Positions 12,028 through 24,512 are shown, counted from the first letter of the stretch. The stretch: DNA of 64,000 nucleotides from Absidia repens (GCA_002105175.1 MCGE01000030.1:186001-250000); one strand, 5' to 3'. Notes: a model not told the origin generated them from the letters alone. Made by a program: numbers and translations.

Positions 12028-12774
12028 CCTTGTGCAATAAAAGAATTCAGTTCGACTGGAAGTATTCAGTAAACATATAAACTATATAAGGGAAACGATA
12101 TAGACAATTGTACTGTAAATGAATATTTCTAGTTTGAAGTTGTAACAAAGAAGAAAATAAAAAGATAGAAAAAAAAATCATCATGATATCAAAATACACG
12201 GTGGCGGTGATTTAAAAGTTTGTTTTCGGCTTTAAAGAGATGTAGTACTGAAAGTTGCAGGAATTAGTGTGTGTGGGAATACAAGCAAAACAAACATACA
12301 TTCATGTATCAATAAAAAAATTCCCTTATAAGAAAAAAATCGCCATTACTCTACCGTTATCTCATCATCTATATACTCAAAGCACATCAAAATGTGGTAC
12401 CTGAACAAATGATTGCCGTCTGATATAATTTGCTTGCTTAATCTTGGCGGGCGAAGTTTATAAAATTATTTTGGCAGGAACCAGGAATGCCTATCGGGTA
12501 GTGGTAATTCATTTACTTTTAAGAAACAGGCGGTTTTTTAAATATCATACAGGATCCGAACAAGTTGCCTTGAAGATTGCCGTAACAATGATATTCTAGC
12601 CTTTTTTTAAAATTAAAAATATTCTACGTCTACCTTAAGACGGCAAAATATTTAAAGCACTATGCTAGTGAGTCAACATGATTCGCATTTCACATCCCGC
12701 TCGATAACCCTATTTTAATTTTTTTTTCCTACTTGACTGACAATAATGTCTCTTTGATACTTTTCCTCCCAAAT
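12028..12774. promoter_or_regulatory. divergent intergenic region, HSF-like / tyrosyl-tRNA synthetase
   Basis: A 747-bp AT-rich stretch between two start codons pointing away from each other, so it must carry both promoters. No open frame of note. No specific factor-binding site is claimed; a TTC/GAA heat-shock element array was looked for by eye and not convincingly found. Confidence 0.5.
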
Positions 12775-14116
12775 ATGACTCCTGAAGAAAAATACGACCT
12801 TATCACACGTAACTTGCAAGAAATATTAGGTGCTGAAAAGATTAAAGCCATTCTTGCCGAACGCGATCTCAAACTGTACTGGGGTTCTGCTTGCACTAGT
12901 AGCCCTCATTTAGGTAGCCAACCTATGACATATACATTAGAGCACTCGGAATGAGCTAACGTTTGTTTTCATGTGTTATATATATTATATGTATATATTT
13001 TGTAGGGTACTTTGTTGCCATGACCAAGATTGCTGACTTTCTGGCTGCTGGCGTTGAAGTATGGCCATGAATAATTAATTAAAGCATAGATGCTTTAAGC
13101 AACTAGATAGCGACTCACTGATTTTTTTTTTTGTTTATTTAGGTAACAATTCTTCTTGCTGACATTCATGCTTTTCTTGACAATTTGAAAGCGCCCATAG
13201 AACTTGTCAATAATCGTGCCATTTATTACGAACGTATGGTCAAGGCTGTATTGTCATCTATTGGTGTCCCTCTCGACAAGCTCAAATTTATTTTTGGATC
13301 AAGCTTCGAACTCTCAAAAGAATACACTATGGACAACTTCAAGCTGTGCTCATTGGTGACGGAACACGATGCTAAGAAGGCCGGTGCTGAAGTGGTAAAG
13401 CAAGTGGAATCCCCTCTGTTATCCGGCTTATTGTATCCTGGGATGCAAGCTTTGGACGAAGAATATCTTGGTGTGGATGTCCAGTTTGGTGGTGTGGATC
13501 AACGCAAGATTTTTGTGATGGCGGAAAAATATCTTCCTTTGCTGGGTTATGAAAAGCGCGCACATTTGATGAATCCTATGGTTCCTGGCCTTACTGGCAC
13601 AAAAATGTCCTCATCTGACCCTGACTCCAAGATCGACTTTTTAGATTCTCCTCACATTGTCAAAAAAAAAATCAACAAGGCTTTCTGTGAAGAAGGGAAC
13701 ATCACTGATAACGGTCTTTTGGCGTTCCTCAAGGCTGTCTACTTCCCCTCAAGTCCCTCAATAGCAAGTCTCCCGAATTTACCGCCATACGGCCTGAACA
13801 ATATGGGGGCAACATGGTGTACAACAACTACCAGGATTTGGAAAACGACTTCAGGGATAAAAAGGTACATCCTGGTGATTTGAAGGCTGGTGTGATTGAA
13901 GCTATCAATGGACTCCTAGATCCTATTCGCAAGACATTTGATAACCCGGAATACAAAAAGATTACTGAAGCTGCTTACCCACCAGAAGTTGTCCTCAAAA
14001 TCCCTTCAAAACCCAACAAGCGGGAACGCAAAGCGGCTGCAAAGAAACAAAAGGAAATGCAAGGTGAACCTGAAAAGGAAAACCAAGATCTACCTGGCCA
14101 CCAAAACAAGGAATAA
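12775..14116 (+). CDS. TYS1: cytosolic tyrosyl-tRNA synthetase, with a frame break
   Basis: Exons 12775-12913, 13006-13058 and 13143-14116. The enzyme charges tRNA-Tyr with tyrosine in the cytosol. The protein of about 388 residues follows eukaryotic TyrRS closely: [17 protein letters not shown] at the start, a HIGH-type motif ([17 protein letters not shown]) assembled across the first intron, the [20 protein letters not shown] and [13 protein letters not shown] segments, and the KMSKS-type loop [16 protein letters not shown]. The start at 12775 is chosen because it aligns with other TyrRS N-termini; a longer upstream frame has no ATG. At about 13752-13755 the frame breaks: TTCCCCTCAAG should read with one more C to continue into [20 protein letters not shown], which is plainly conserved. 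The C-terminal tail is short and basic ([18 protein letters not shown]) and lacks the EMAP-II-like domain of animal enzymes. Confidence 0.92.
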
Positions 14117-14330
14117 TAGGATAATTGTAGATATATATCGTTTTATATTTATTTTGAAAAAATAAAGACCAATTTTTATTCCATATATATTTTTGTGATG
14201 TTGCTGCGCTTGCACCGGAGTGTGAATTATATGACTTTTTTTGTTTGAAAATGGAGCGCGTGAATTCTTTTTTTTCTCTGCTCTTCTTTTGCTCTTTTTT
14301 CAAAAGTTAGTACTTTGTGTTTTTGAAATC

Positions 14331-17300
14331 ATGAATACAATTCAGTCACAAGAAAACTTGCAGCAGTGTTTAAAGGAAACTCTGGATCCTTATACACGGA
14401 AAAATGGTAAGGAATGAGCCTACGATCGACTTGTTACAAAAATCTGCTTTTTAATTATTATTATTATTATTATTTTTTTTTTTAAAAAAAAAAAAAGCTG
14501 AACAAACACTGGCCCAAGCTGAAGTACAACCTGGCTTTCCCTTGGCTTTATTACAATTGATCGGTGATGCCAACGGTGATCAAACACTTCGATTTGCTGG
14601 CGCAGTGTACTTCAAGAACTATATCAAACGAAATTGGGTACCTGTAAGTGAAAAAAAAAGACAGTAAAGAAATAGCAAAAAAAGCGATATTGAATCTAGA
14701 TTTTTCCTTCTTTTGATATATTAGGATAACGAAAATGCTGACCACATCACTCCTCAAGATCGTCTTACTATCAAGAATGAAATTGTCCAGCTTATGATCA
14801 GCACGCCTGAAAGAACTCAACTTCAAATCAGTGATGCCTTGAGTATCATTGCTGCTGAAGACTTCCCCGAACAATGGGAGAACTTGATGCCTGTAAGTCT
14901 CATAGGTGGCGGTAAAAAGTGTAGTGTGTTTTTTTTTATCACTTGGTTGTTTACCTTTTGATATCTTTATAACCAATACCGCTTTATAGGAACTGACAAG
15001 CAAACTTAGTGACACTGATTATAAAACGAACAATGGCATCCTGCAAACGGCTCATTCGATCTTTAAAAAGCAAGTGGAAATGTTAACCTGGAACAACGTA
15101 TTTAGGATCACTAACTAAAACTTTAATGTACTATAGGTGGCGCTCTCAATTCAGGACGGACGATCTATTTAAAGAAATTCTCTATGTGCTGAACCAATTT
15201 GCTCCAAAGTACTTGGCTTTATTCCAGGTAATATTTGATTCTGCACAATACTAGTATACTGCCGATGACTAACTCCTTGTTTTTGAAAAATAGATTACGG
15301 ACAAACTGATGACTGAAAATGGAAACTCACCCGAAGCTGTGGCTATTCTCTCTCAATCCATGGTATTGCTGATCAAGATTTACTATGATCTCAACTGTCA
15401 AGATTTACCTGAATTCTTTGAAGATAATCTTCCTGTCTTTACTCAACTCTTCAAAAAATATTTGATGTACAACAATCCTCTTCTAGTTACTGATGTAAGA
15501 ATTCGGCGATGTTAAATGGTTTATAGTTAGATGGATCTCTGACTGAACTTATTTATAGGACGAAGAAGAAGCAGGTCCATTGGAAAAGATTAAGACTGGA
15601 ATCTGTGAAATCATTGAACTTTATACTCAAAAGTATGTTGAAGATTTCCCCCAACTCTCCGAATTTTTGCCTATCATTTTCGATTTGATTACAACTGCTA
15701 GTCAGGATCCAAAACATGACACGGTAAGGAAAATTCATATCCTAATTTGTGACCTACACTACCAAACTCACCCCCGCATTTTTTCATAGATGGTTTGCAA
15801 GGCTCTTGGTGTCCTTACATCAGTGTCCAAGGTAGATTCTCAAGTAGCTGTGTTTTCGTCTGATGATACAATTTCAAAGCTTGCCTTACCCAACATTACT
15901 ATGCGAAGTAAGTATTTTGAAAAAAGAAACTATGAAATAAATGGTCATTATTACTGACGGTTTTCGTTTTACAGCCAGCGACGAAGAACTGTACGAAGAT
16001 AACCCTATTGAATATATTCGCCGGGATTTGGAAGGTTCAGGTATGTTTTACAACAATATGTGATAAAAGATGACAGCTGGCGACAAAACGTCACTCACGA
16101 TTATTATCTATTTTTATAAATAGACAGTGATACCCGGCGCCGGGCTGCAGCGGATTTCATTCGAGGTTTACTTGAAAGATTTGAAGCTCAAGTCACTAGT
16201 ATTATATCACGCTACATCAATCTCTACTTGGAAGTAAGTGAAAAAAAGGACATAGGGCAAAGTGATAGTATAAATTCTGATGACGCATATATATTCTTCT
16301 AGAGCTACAAGACCAATCCCCAACAAAACTGGAAAGATAAAAACACCGCGATTTTCTTGTTGGTTGCCATCTCTGCCCGCGGTGCTACTAGTCAGGTATG
16401 TTTACATCAAGAGAAAGAATGTTCAATTGCTGCTTTTATACTTATTTCATGGTATTTAATAGCTTGGTGTTACAAAGACAAACGCTTTGGTCGACGTTGT
16501 GGACTTCTTCTCTAAGAACATCTTGTCTGATTTGCAAAGCGATGTGAACGCGGGAGTTCCTATTCTCAAGATGGATGCTATCAAGTTTTTATATACGTTC
16601 CGAAATCAGGTAAAAATAGATTAGGATTTGGGAACTACAGAAGCAAGAAATTAAATCAGATTTTTTCTTTAAATATGATTTTCTAGTTGACCAAGGAACA
16701 ATTATTGACGGTATTCCCTCTGTTAGTCAAGCACCTTCAGTCCAACGATTATGTTGTACACACGTATGCTGCCATTGCGATTGAACGTATTTTGGTCATC
16801 AGACAAGGGAAAGATATGCTGTAAGTTTATTGATTTATTGCTTTTATATTTGAGATTTTCAATTTTTAGATCATATTACTTATTTGTTATATATATTATA
16901 TAGATTTACACCTGAAGATATCAAACCATACACTGAAACATTATTGTCTGAATTATTCCGCCTGATTGAAAGTGGCCAGACACCTGAAAAGCTCTCAGAA
17001 AATGACTACCTTATCAAAAGTAAGCGCTGACTAGCAGTTGGTTGGATTTTATGGATATTTCATTAATCTCCTTATCTTATTGTATTCTATAGCTGTCTTC
17101 CGTGTGATCACCACAAGTCGTAAGGATATGGTGCCATATGTCAATGCTATCATGGGCAAGCTCACTACCATCCTGGCCGTTGTGAGCAAGAATCCAAGCA
17201 ATCCCAAGTTTGATCACTTTGTATTTGAAAGCATTGGTGCCTTAATCAAGTAAGTTGAAAGTATCAATGACATAGAGCAGGACAATGTTTTAATTATACC

Positions 17301-18659
17301 TTCTCTTTTAGGTACATCTGCCCCGTCTCTCCTCAAGCCATCACCGAATTCGAAAACCTTCTGTTTGGACCATTTGAAAGCATTATTTCTCAGGGAATTC
17401 AAGGTAAAATAAAATGAAAAGAACTGGAGGGCATAACTACATTGTAATAACGTAATTATACATTACTTCTTATATAGAGTTTATCCCTTATGCATTTCAG
17501 CTACTTGCGCAATTACTCGAAAACCACACTGGGACTGACTTACCTGAAATGTATATTGGTTTGTTGAATCTTATTCTCAATCCCGGGTTATGGGAACAAG
17601 GCAATATTCCTGCCCTTGTCCGTTTATTGGAAGCTTATTTGGCTAAAGGCAGCACTACCATTCTGGCAAGCAACCATTTGGAACCTATCCTTGGTATTTT
17701 CCAGCAAAAGCTAGTTGGCTCTCGACAAAACGACCATTACGGAATAACCCTCTTAAGTGCAATCATTCAAGCGGTGCCAATGTAAGTCAAACAGCCATCT
17801 CCCTTCCACACCACTCTTTATATATATATCAAATCAGAATTAACATATCGCCTTTTCTATAGTGATACATTGAAGCACTATCTACCTGCACTGGTCAATT
17901 CCATTCTGAAACGATTGCAAAGCAAGAAGAAGAACGATCGGATTATCTTTGACCGTTTTACTCGCAATTTCACGCTCTGGTTATGTTTGTTTTTCTCTCA
18001 AGAAAAGTTGGGTTCTCCTGATGTGTTGATCCAAGTATTTGATTCTCTGCAAGCAGGGTGAGTCAAATGAAACGAATTAATGAATGTACCTGTACTTATC
18101 TTTTTTCCCTTTATTAGATTATTTGGCCAGATCTTCGGTGTATTTGTATTGCCAGACTTCAACGTGATGCGCGATCTCATCGATTACAAGATTTGTGGTA
18201 TTGGTATGGCACGATTGTTGACAACTAGTGATTTGATGCTGCAGGAACCTTATGCGACCCATCTCTGGCCCAAGGCATTCACTGCTTTGCTTCGACAAAT
18301 GGAATTACCACCGGCAGCCACTGATGACACTATTGACGATTTATACCAAGTTGATCTTGATGACGAAACTGGCTATCAAAATACCTTCTCCAAATTGAAA
18401 ATTGCTACGCCTGTTCATGAGGATCCTACTGCTAACATGCCACCGTGCCGTACCTACCTGGTGCAACAACTAGTCTCAATGCCAGTTGAAAAGCGACAAT
18501 ATGTAAGTTTCTAGAGGAAAGCAATTGCACCATGGTTATGTCCATTCTGATCACTTTTCTTTTTGACAGGTCAAGCAACTTTTGGCAGTTACTGAAGATG
18601 TCAATCAATATCTGCCAAAGTACTTTTTAGATGCTGGTGTCCCATTGGATCAATTGTAG
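14331..18659 (+). CDS. CSE1: importin-alpha re-exporter Cse1/CAS (exportin-2)
   Basis: Twenty exons: 14331-14406, 14498-14643, 14725-14892, 14990-15069, 15137-15227, 15294-15494, 15559-15723, 15790-15907, 15975-16040, 16124-16233, 16303-16395, 16463-16609, 16687-16820, 16904-17019, 17093-17249, 17312-17403, 17478-17781, 17863-18057, 18118-18502 and 18570-18659. All phases agree and give 977 residues, the usual length. It carries importin-alpha back to the cytoplasm in complex with Ran-GTP. The importin-beta N-terminal region is clear (AEQTLAQAEVQPGFPLALLQ, then FKNYIKRNW), followed by HEAT-repeat segments with signature stretches such as DLPEFFEDN, YIRRDLEGSDSDTRRRAA, VVHTYAAIAIERIL and GNIPALVRLLEAYLAKGS. 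Intron 4 starts with GC rather than GT (GCAAGT at 15070) and is the only reading that yields FKKWRSQF. It lies 214 bp downstream of the tyrosyl-tRNA synthetase gene on the same strand. Confidence 0.96.
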
Positions 18660-19522
18660 ACTCATTATTACTTCATATTATGCTATTTTTTTTTTTTTAC
18701 CTTCTTTATTTTCAACATAGTATAGCTCAACACTCTCCCTTCCCCTTATCGCTCATTTTCTTTATTGGATAGATTATATTACAGATCTAATAAAGCACTT
18801 TTACCTTGCTTCCACCTCTTCTTTTTTATATCACATATATCATCGAGTTCTTCGTGGTTTTAGCTTTATTCATTAGGGGGAGGTTTTTTACTAGACTAGT
18901 GATGAGGGATCTTTTTTTTCTGTTGCCTTTATATGATATCAATTCCTACCATGGATGGTCCGGAAAAAGGGTAATCATCATCAATGAAACAATTGCGCAC
19001 TCAAATCGATATCAATGTCAATCGACGAAACGGCTCTGATATTACCACAGTGGAGGTAAACCAATTGTAGATTGCAGCCATACTATTTCAGTCTATTGTC
19101 CTCAAAGACAGACCTATCACATGAATTCAAGCTGCAACAACTTCAATAGGTCACAAGTCAATTGCTATGGAGAACTTCACCTATTTAGCTCTCGTGCATG
19201 GTTTTGACTGGATGAAATCAATAGAAGCGATATTATTTTAGTTCTTGGTATATAGTTTTTAGACAATCTATACAAGTGCAATCAGAGACTTTTTTTTATT
19301 TTTATTTTTTATCGTCAATAAAAAAACATTATATCAATTTTACAATATATGGTAGCTTATAAGTGAATGTTGCATGTGTGTGCTAATCAAGACCTACGGT
19401 TAATTTGGTCAACTTAGGCAAAAACGTGATTCCTGACCGATGAAAATGATTCAAAACGTATATCAAATGTTTCTATATTGATCCAGGGTCCATTTGAATC
19501 CCACCTCCACGCGCCCTTCCAC

Positions 19523-19567
<45 letters not shown>

Positions 19568-20403
19568 GATATGATTTTCATTTTGGGTGTACAACTTGGC
19601 TAAATTTACGCTCACGGGTGTCGAGGTTAGGCGAAACCATGGAGTAGTATTTTTACAAAGGGAGGAGACAAAGTCCACTGTAGTGGCTCTTGTTTTACAC
19701 AACATATGCCAGATTTATTTTCTACACCCAAATATGTTTACATAATACAACAGGTGGCGGACGGAATCTGCCTAAATATCCAACCCATTTCTTATTCAAA
19801 GACAACACAGACTCACAGACTCACACACAAACATCCGCACAAGTTGCATTTTTCCCTACACACATATACAAATAATCAACGAAACAATTTATGTAAACGT
19901 ATGTCACAGAGTCTAATGATAAAAGAGGCAACATATTTTATTCCGCTATAGATACTAACTAACACCAAACTAATCATGGTTCTATCATAATATGATTGGT
20001 TAACCTAATGGGTGGTTCTAAATCCTACATCTAAAATGAAAGGGTTCCCCTATGGTGTTTGCAATGCATTTTTTAAAATGCCCCTGTTTCTAATCCTAAA
20101 CCTAATCGTAATCCAAGATGGTGGTCTTTTCATTGAAGCTTTAATGAAGAAGACAAAAGAAAAAGGGAAAAAGGGAAAAGAAATAATGTGGGCGGAGTAT
20201 GAACCCTTTAGACTGAGGCCAACTAAAGTGCCAAATCGCAGAATCGCCCTAAGAGACCGCTGAGCACGACGGCTGTGCTCCAAGGACTGCCCAGAAAAGT
20301 GTGAAATGGATGAGGTGTCTCACCCCATTCCATCAATAACCGCATTCAAAAAATAAAAACCTAACACTCATTTAATCGAAGGTTTCCCAAAGCATTTGTT
20401 GTC

Positions 20404-20436
<33 letters not shown>

Positions 20437-20688
20437 CGATAGTAGGGTTTAGAAAGACAAAATGGAGTTGAGTTCAAAGCCAATTGTACTGCAATGCATT
20501 TGTACAAAAAAATCTTTATTTATAAGGGGCATAATGTCGATGATAATCATAGACTAAAAGAGAATAGCAATCGGATTGCGTGATAAATATAACTAAATAG
20601 TAGTATCTAAGCAAGGGAGAAAGAAAATGATAGCAAGACCCAGAATGTGGAGGTAAATGTTGATATTTGCCGAGAGGTTTTGATTTAT
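18660..20688. other. gap downstream of CSE1
   Basis: Two kilobases without a credible gene. It contains the CSE1 3' flank, a C10-A31 tract (19526-19566), one inverted copy of the SINE-like family (about 19895-20400) followed by a 28-A tract (20404-20431), and the 3' flank of LSM2. Short open frames at 18806-19039 and 19690-19951 show no recognisable domain. Confidence 0.5.
19895..20431 (-). repeat. SINE-like dispersed repeat, copy 3 (inverted)
   Basis: Read on the minus strand: A-box-like GTGCTCAGCGGTCTCTTAGG (about 20245-20268), a GGGTTCATACTCCGCC motif in the B-box position (about 20191-20206), a run rich in T and C, the core GGGGAACCCTTTCATTTTAG near 20033-20053, and the GAATAAAATATG-like end module near 19930-19945. 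It shares ATGTAAACGTAT beyond the end module with copy 2, so the repeat unit extends past that module. Confidence 0.7.
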
Positions 20689-21199
20689 TTATTTGACGCG
20701 TACATTTGCTTGTTGGGGTGTGGAAGGTTGCGCAGCTTCACGTCTGGCAGCATCTTGAAGTAAAGCTGTATCTACTGCCTGAGATGGTAATTGGACATAT
20801 CGTACAACTGATCCACGGATAAAACAATTCTTTACAGAAATCTAACATATATCAAATAGATAAAAAAAAACAAAGTGGTAGTGTTAGTGGTGTAAGGTCA
20901 ACCTGGATATACATGCGACTATAGTTGAGTGTTTACCATGTGAGGATATCGTTCATCATCAACTACAGCAATGTTATCAAGTTTGATATTGAGAAACTGA
21001 TCCACAGACTTGAGAGTACCAGTGATGGCAAGATCGTTCTTTAATTCGACGGTCACTTGTTGATCCACTAAAGTTTTGAAGAATGAATAGAAGAGCTATA
21101 TAAGCAAAAAGACATAAAGGGGAAAACACAGAAGGGTGTGATAATAATTAAGTTAGTACCAAGATGGAAATCGCATATTAACAAGTTTCAACTTACCAT
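20689..21199 (-). CDS. LSM2: Sm-like protein LSm2
   Basis: Exons on the minus strand: 21197-21199 (only the ATG), 20937-21095 and 20689-20841, giving 104 residues. LSm2 is a subunit of the LSm1-7 ring, which promotes mRNA decapping in the cytoplasm, and of the LSm2-8 ring that holds the 3' end of U6 snRNA in the nucleus. The protein is nearly superimposable on known LSm2: LFYSFFKTLVDQQVTVELKN (Sm1 motif start), GTLKSVDQFLNIKLDN, then HMISVKNCFIRGSVVRYVQL (Sm2 motif with the IRG signature) and a short Gln/Ala-rich tail. The start codon is directly followed by GTAAGT, so the whole Sm fold is encoded after the first intron. No longer upstream frame competes. Confidence 0.95.
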
Positions 21200-21702
21200 G
21201 ATACTGTAAGGTAAAAAGTCTAAAGAGAAAAATGGGCAACCTTTTTCTTAAAAAAAATGTTGTTTTGAATCAAATAAATATTGAAACCCAGCAATGCCAT
21301 TGAGGTCCAGCCTACACCATAACGATGAACTCCCTATCATCATGATCGATACTGTATTTTATATAATACTGCCATTGCATGATAAAATCAGATTTTAAAA
21401 CAAAGGTGGTGTGATGTCGGTTGGCCACTGATTAATGAGAGATTGGCCTAGAAAAAAAAAATTGATAAATATCTAGGAGCCTCGAACAAGTATATACATT
21501 ATACTAAAGGTTATTGGTGCATTTCAAAAGCATGCCAATATATATCCCATGAAAAATCTCAATACATTTGATCATCCCTGCCATACAGCATCCCATCGCT
21601 TGTAAAAAACACACACCAGAAATTGCGATAAAAGACAAAACAAAATAAATAAAAAAAGGGTTTCAAATTCTATTTTTATTGAAAGAATATTTGCAACTTT
21701 TT
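21200..21702. other. gap between LSM2 and RPS28
   Basis: About 500 bp of AT-rich sequence with no open frame of note. It should contain the LSM2 promoter and the RPS28 3' untranslated region. Confidence 0.5.
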
Positions 21703-22080
21703 TTAACGGAGACGACGGGCTTCACGTTCGGATTCCAAGAGACAGAGGATATCGTTTTCACGGACGGGGCCTTTGACATTACGGATGATGCTACGGTTGG
21801 TGTCGTCCATGAATTCGACGCGAACTTGAGTCACGCCACCACGAGAACCGGTACGGCCAAGCACTTTGATAACACGAGCGAGCTTAACGGGAGTCTTTGA
21901 GGAGTCCTATAATAAAAGAAGTAAAATTTGTTCAGTTGTAGTGGTAATACAATCATCCGTTTATCGATGTCTAAATATTAAAAATGCATCCATCCATCGA
22001 TTCATCCATCCATCTATGTGTTTTTTTCTTCTAAAACCGTATTTTTCTCTATCCGTCTATTCGTGATTCCTACTCACCAT
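21703..22080 (-). CDS. RPS28: 40S ribosomal protein eS28
   Basis: Exons on the minus strand: 22078-22080 (only the ATG) and 21703-21906, giving 68 residues, the standard length for this small-subunit protein, which sits near the mRNA exit channel. The sequence is typical throughout: [48 protein letters not shown], then [15 protein letters not shown] at the C-terminus. As in LSM2 next door, the initiator ATG is followed at once by a donor (GTGAGT), and the second residue is the first of exon 2. Codon use in this gene is noticeably richer in C-ending codons than its neighbours, as expected for a highly expressed ribosomal gene. Confidence 0.96.
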
Positions 22081-22325
22081 GATCTAAACCGTTGTATAGT
22101 TACGTTAAGAAGAGAGGGAAAGAAGTAGGGAATTTTCACTTTTGGGTGGTTTTTTCCATCCTCCCAAAAAAAAAAAAAAAAGCGGGATTCAATTTCCTCT
22201 CCCCCTCACCGTCCGATCCGTGTATAGAAAGTCAGGCGTTAGGTTCTTTTTTTTTTTTATTACTTATTCACACATACCATCTTCATACCACCTCTATTCC
22301 TGATTCATTTGACATATCTTCATTC
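22081..22325. promoter_or_regulatory. short divergent promoter region, RPS28 / Sds3-family gene
   Basis: Only 245 bp separate two divergent start codons, so both promoters and both 5' untranslated regions must fit here. The plus strand is open in the downstream gene's frame from 22092, but the upstream residues look like translated untranslated region (Lys and Phe runs). The ATG at 22326 is therefore preferred. Confidence 0.55.
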
Positions 22326-23635
22326 ATGGAAGTTCCTTCGGATATTGGTAACGATACTGCAGGTGACGATACACCCACCAGACATAGCTCGAAGTTATCC
22401 TTAGGGTCATCACCATCAGTACTCAGTGTAGACGAAGAAGACGTTGATGACGAAGGTCTGGAAAGTGATGCACCTGGTAACAACACTGTGAACAACAACA
22501 ATGGAACTGACCTCTTTCACCAAAAAATGGCAACGGCACAAGGAATGGATGATCAACGAGAAAAGGGGTTCTTTGACTCAAGTGAAATGCAAAAAGACGA
22601 TGAAGGCGCACTTACTCCCAAAGATATTGCGAATGAGAACAAAGATGGAATGGACAAGACAAGAACGCATACTATCGCCAATGGGTTGAACGAACAAGGT
22701 GATAACAGCCATGATGACGACAAAGATACCGACAATTTATTCATTGGATCTCTACCCCCTTCTACTAGTGACCTTGACGATATCAATATGGATCATGACT
22801 CTGCCTCACCTTTATCATCTGTACCTGATGACTTTCCATTATCCCCGGAAATACAAGATGACACACCGCTATCACCAACTCACAATATACCAGAGTCCAC
22901 TGCATCATTTCTATCTCCTTCTCCAATGACACGACAACAAAAGCAACAACTGCAGGCAGCAACAACTTCACCTGAATCTTCGTCACTGTCACAGGATACG
23001 GGATATCTAAGAAAACGGAAAAGCTTTCAGGGTGACACTTTCAGCAACAAAACTAGAAGACGACGATCAAGAATTCAAAATTTGGATCGGGACAATAAAT
23101 CTTGCAGTAGTGACACAGTACTTGGTGACGAGAACAACAACAACAACAACAACAACAATAGTGGTGTCTCGTATATAAGCAAATCCAGGCGGGTATCAAT
23201 CATCGGACGGAACATGCACAACAAATCAGCAAGTACGAAACCTGTGGATGATATTGGCACTAATGTGGAAACGATAGATGAAGACGACAACGATGATGAT
23301 GATGATGATGATGATGACGACAACAAAGTGGATCAAGCGGTAACAATTAGCGACAAACAAGCACCACTAACCTCTACGAAACACCATAATAGCACCAACT
23401 TGTCAGCTTCTTTATCAAAAACCAAGGTGGCGCAATACGATCAGCAACCGCCAGATACCAAAGACAACGAAAGTTTACCGCAGAACACAGACGGTAACAC
23501 TGAAGAAAAGGAAAACACTCCAGTGACATTGAACCGGGACACTAATGACACCTCGCATATGGACGATTCTTCTGGTGCTAGCAGTACTATTCGAGTAAAT
23601 CCCTTTGAAGGCTCTGAAAAGCTACCTACAAGTAA

Positions 23636-23679
<44 letters not shown>

Positions 23680-24512
23680 CCTCATGTGCTAACTAATCAT
23701 CCGTGTTTTTATATATTCATAGACGAAGATGAGCGTGATGATCAACAGCAACATAAAGAAGCTTTCGATGCTCTCACTCACATTGAAGTGGAATTTGCTA
23801 GCCTGCGGAACAAGTAAGTTTATTAAAAAGATGTGCAAGTAAGGACCACGATCTTGATTATTATTTTTTTTTAGGTTATATCAGGAAAAAATGGCTGAAC
23901 TCAATGACGAAGCTATCATGATTGCGAATGGGACCCATCCCGATCTTGTGACGCTCATGGCGGAAATAGAAGAAAAGAGGACCAGGCGGATCAGCACAGC
24001 GCAAGCTTGGCGGAAATATCAACATACTAACTTTAAACGCCAGTTTGAAGGTTTTGAATATCAGGCGAATGTACACTTTATTGTAAGTCAGGGCAACGAA
24101 TTAACAATTGAATCGTAAACAGTTCATCCTTATTATTATTATTATGAATAGTCAAGAAAATCATCTATGCGACGGGAAATACTGGCAGAAACGAATGGAA
24201 AACGCTGGCGTTTAGAAGACGAGCAAGGAAAGCTGAATGACCCATCACAAAGTAAGTATCCCATCAATGAATAGATAAATTTTCGTAATACCAAACTCAT
24301 CTTTTTTGTTCATTATAGAACGTGGAAATTTGATATCTGATACAAATGCATTGATGATTCAGAAACAAAGCAAACGGGAAGAGACATTGGATTTACAAGA
24401 TATGAAGGATGTAATCGGGTTCCCAAGGGCGCCACAAGTAGCAGGACTATCATCACAGGATATTCGGCACGATCTGCAGTCACTAGGATTGGGCACATCT
24501 GAAGTAGAATAG
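22326..24512 (+). CDS. Sds3/Dep1-family transcriptional regulatory protein
   Basis: Exons 22326-23631, 23723-23813, 23875-24082, 24152-24251 and 24319-24512 give 632 residues. The N-terminal two thirds is disordered, acidic and Ser/Thr/Asn-rich, including a poly-Asn run and a poly-Asp run. The C-terminal 200 residues hold the Sds3-like domain: EAFDALTHIEVEFASLRNKL, YQEKMAELNDEAIMIANGTH, PDLVTLMAEIEEKR and YQHTNFKRQFEGFEYQANV, followed by the end segment AGLSSQDIRHDLQSLGL. Known members (Sds3, Dep1, BRMS1) are scaffold subunits of Sin3/Rpd3L histone deacetylase complexes in the nucleus. The acidic N-terminus favours a Dep1-type member, but that is inference. Intron 1 contains a run of 39 A residues (23639-23677) right after the donor. 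Confidence 0.85.

Noticed and set aside
18806..19039. 77-codon open frame after CSE1
   Set aside because: Short, no domain, AT-rich 3' flank; no supporting splice structure.
22092..22325. N-terminal extension of the Sds3/Dep1-family protein
   Set aside because: The frame is open, but the residues are Lys and Phe runs from pyrimidine- and A-rich leader, and it would leave no room for RPS28 divergent transcription.
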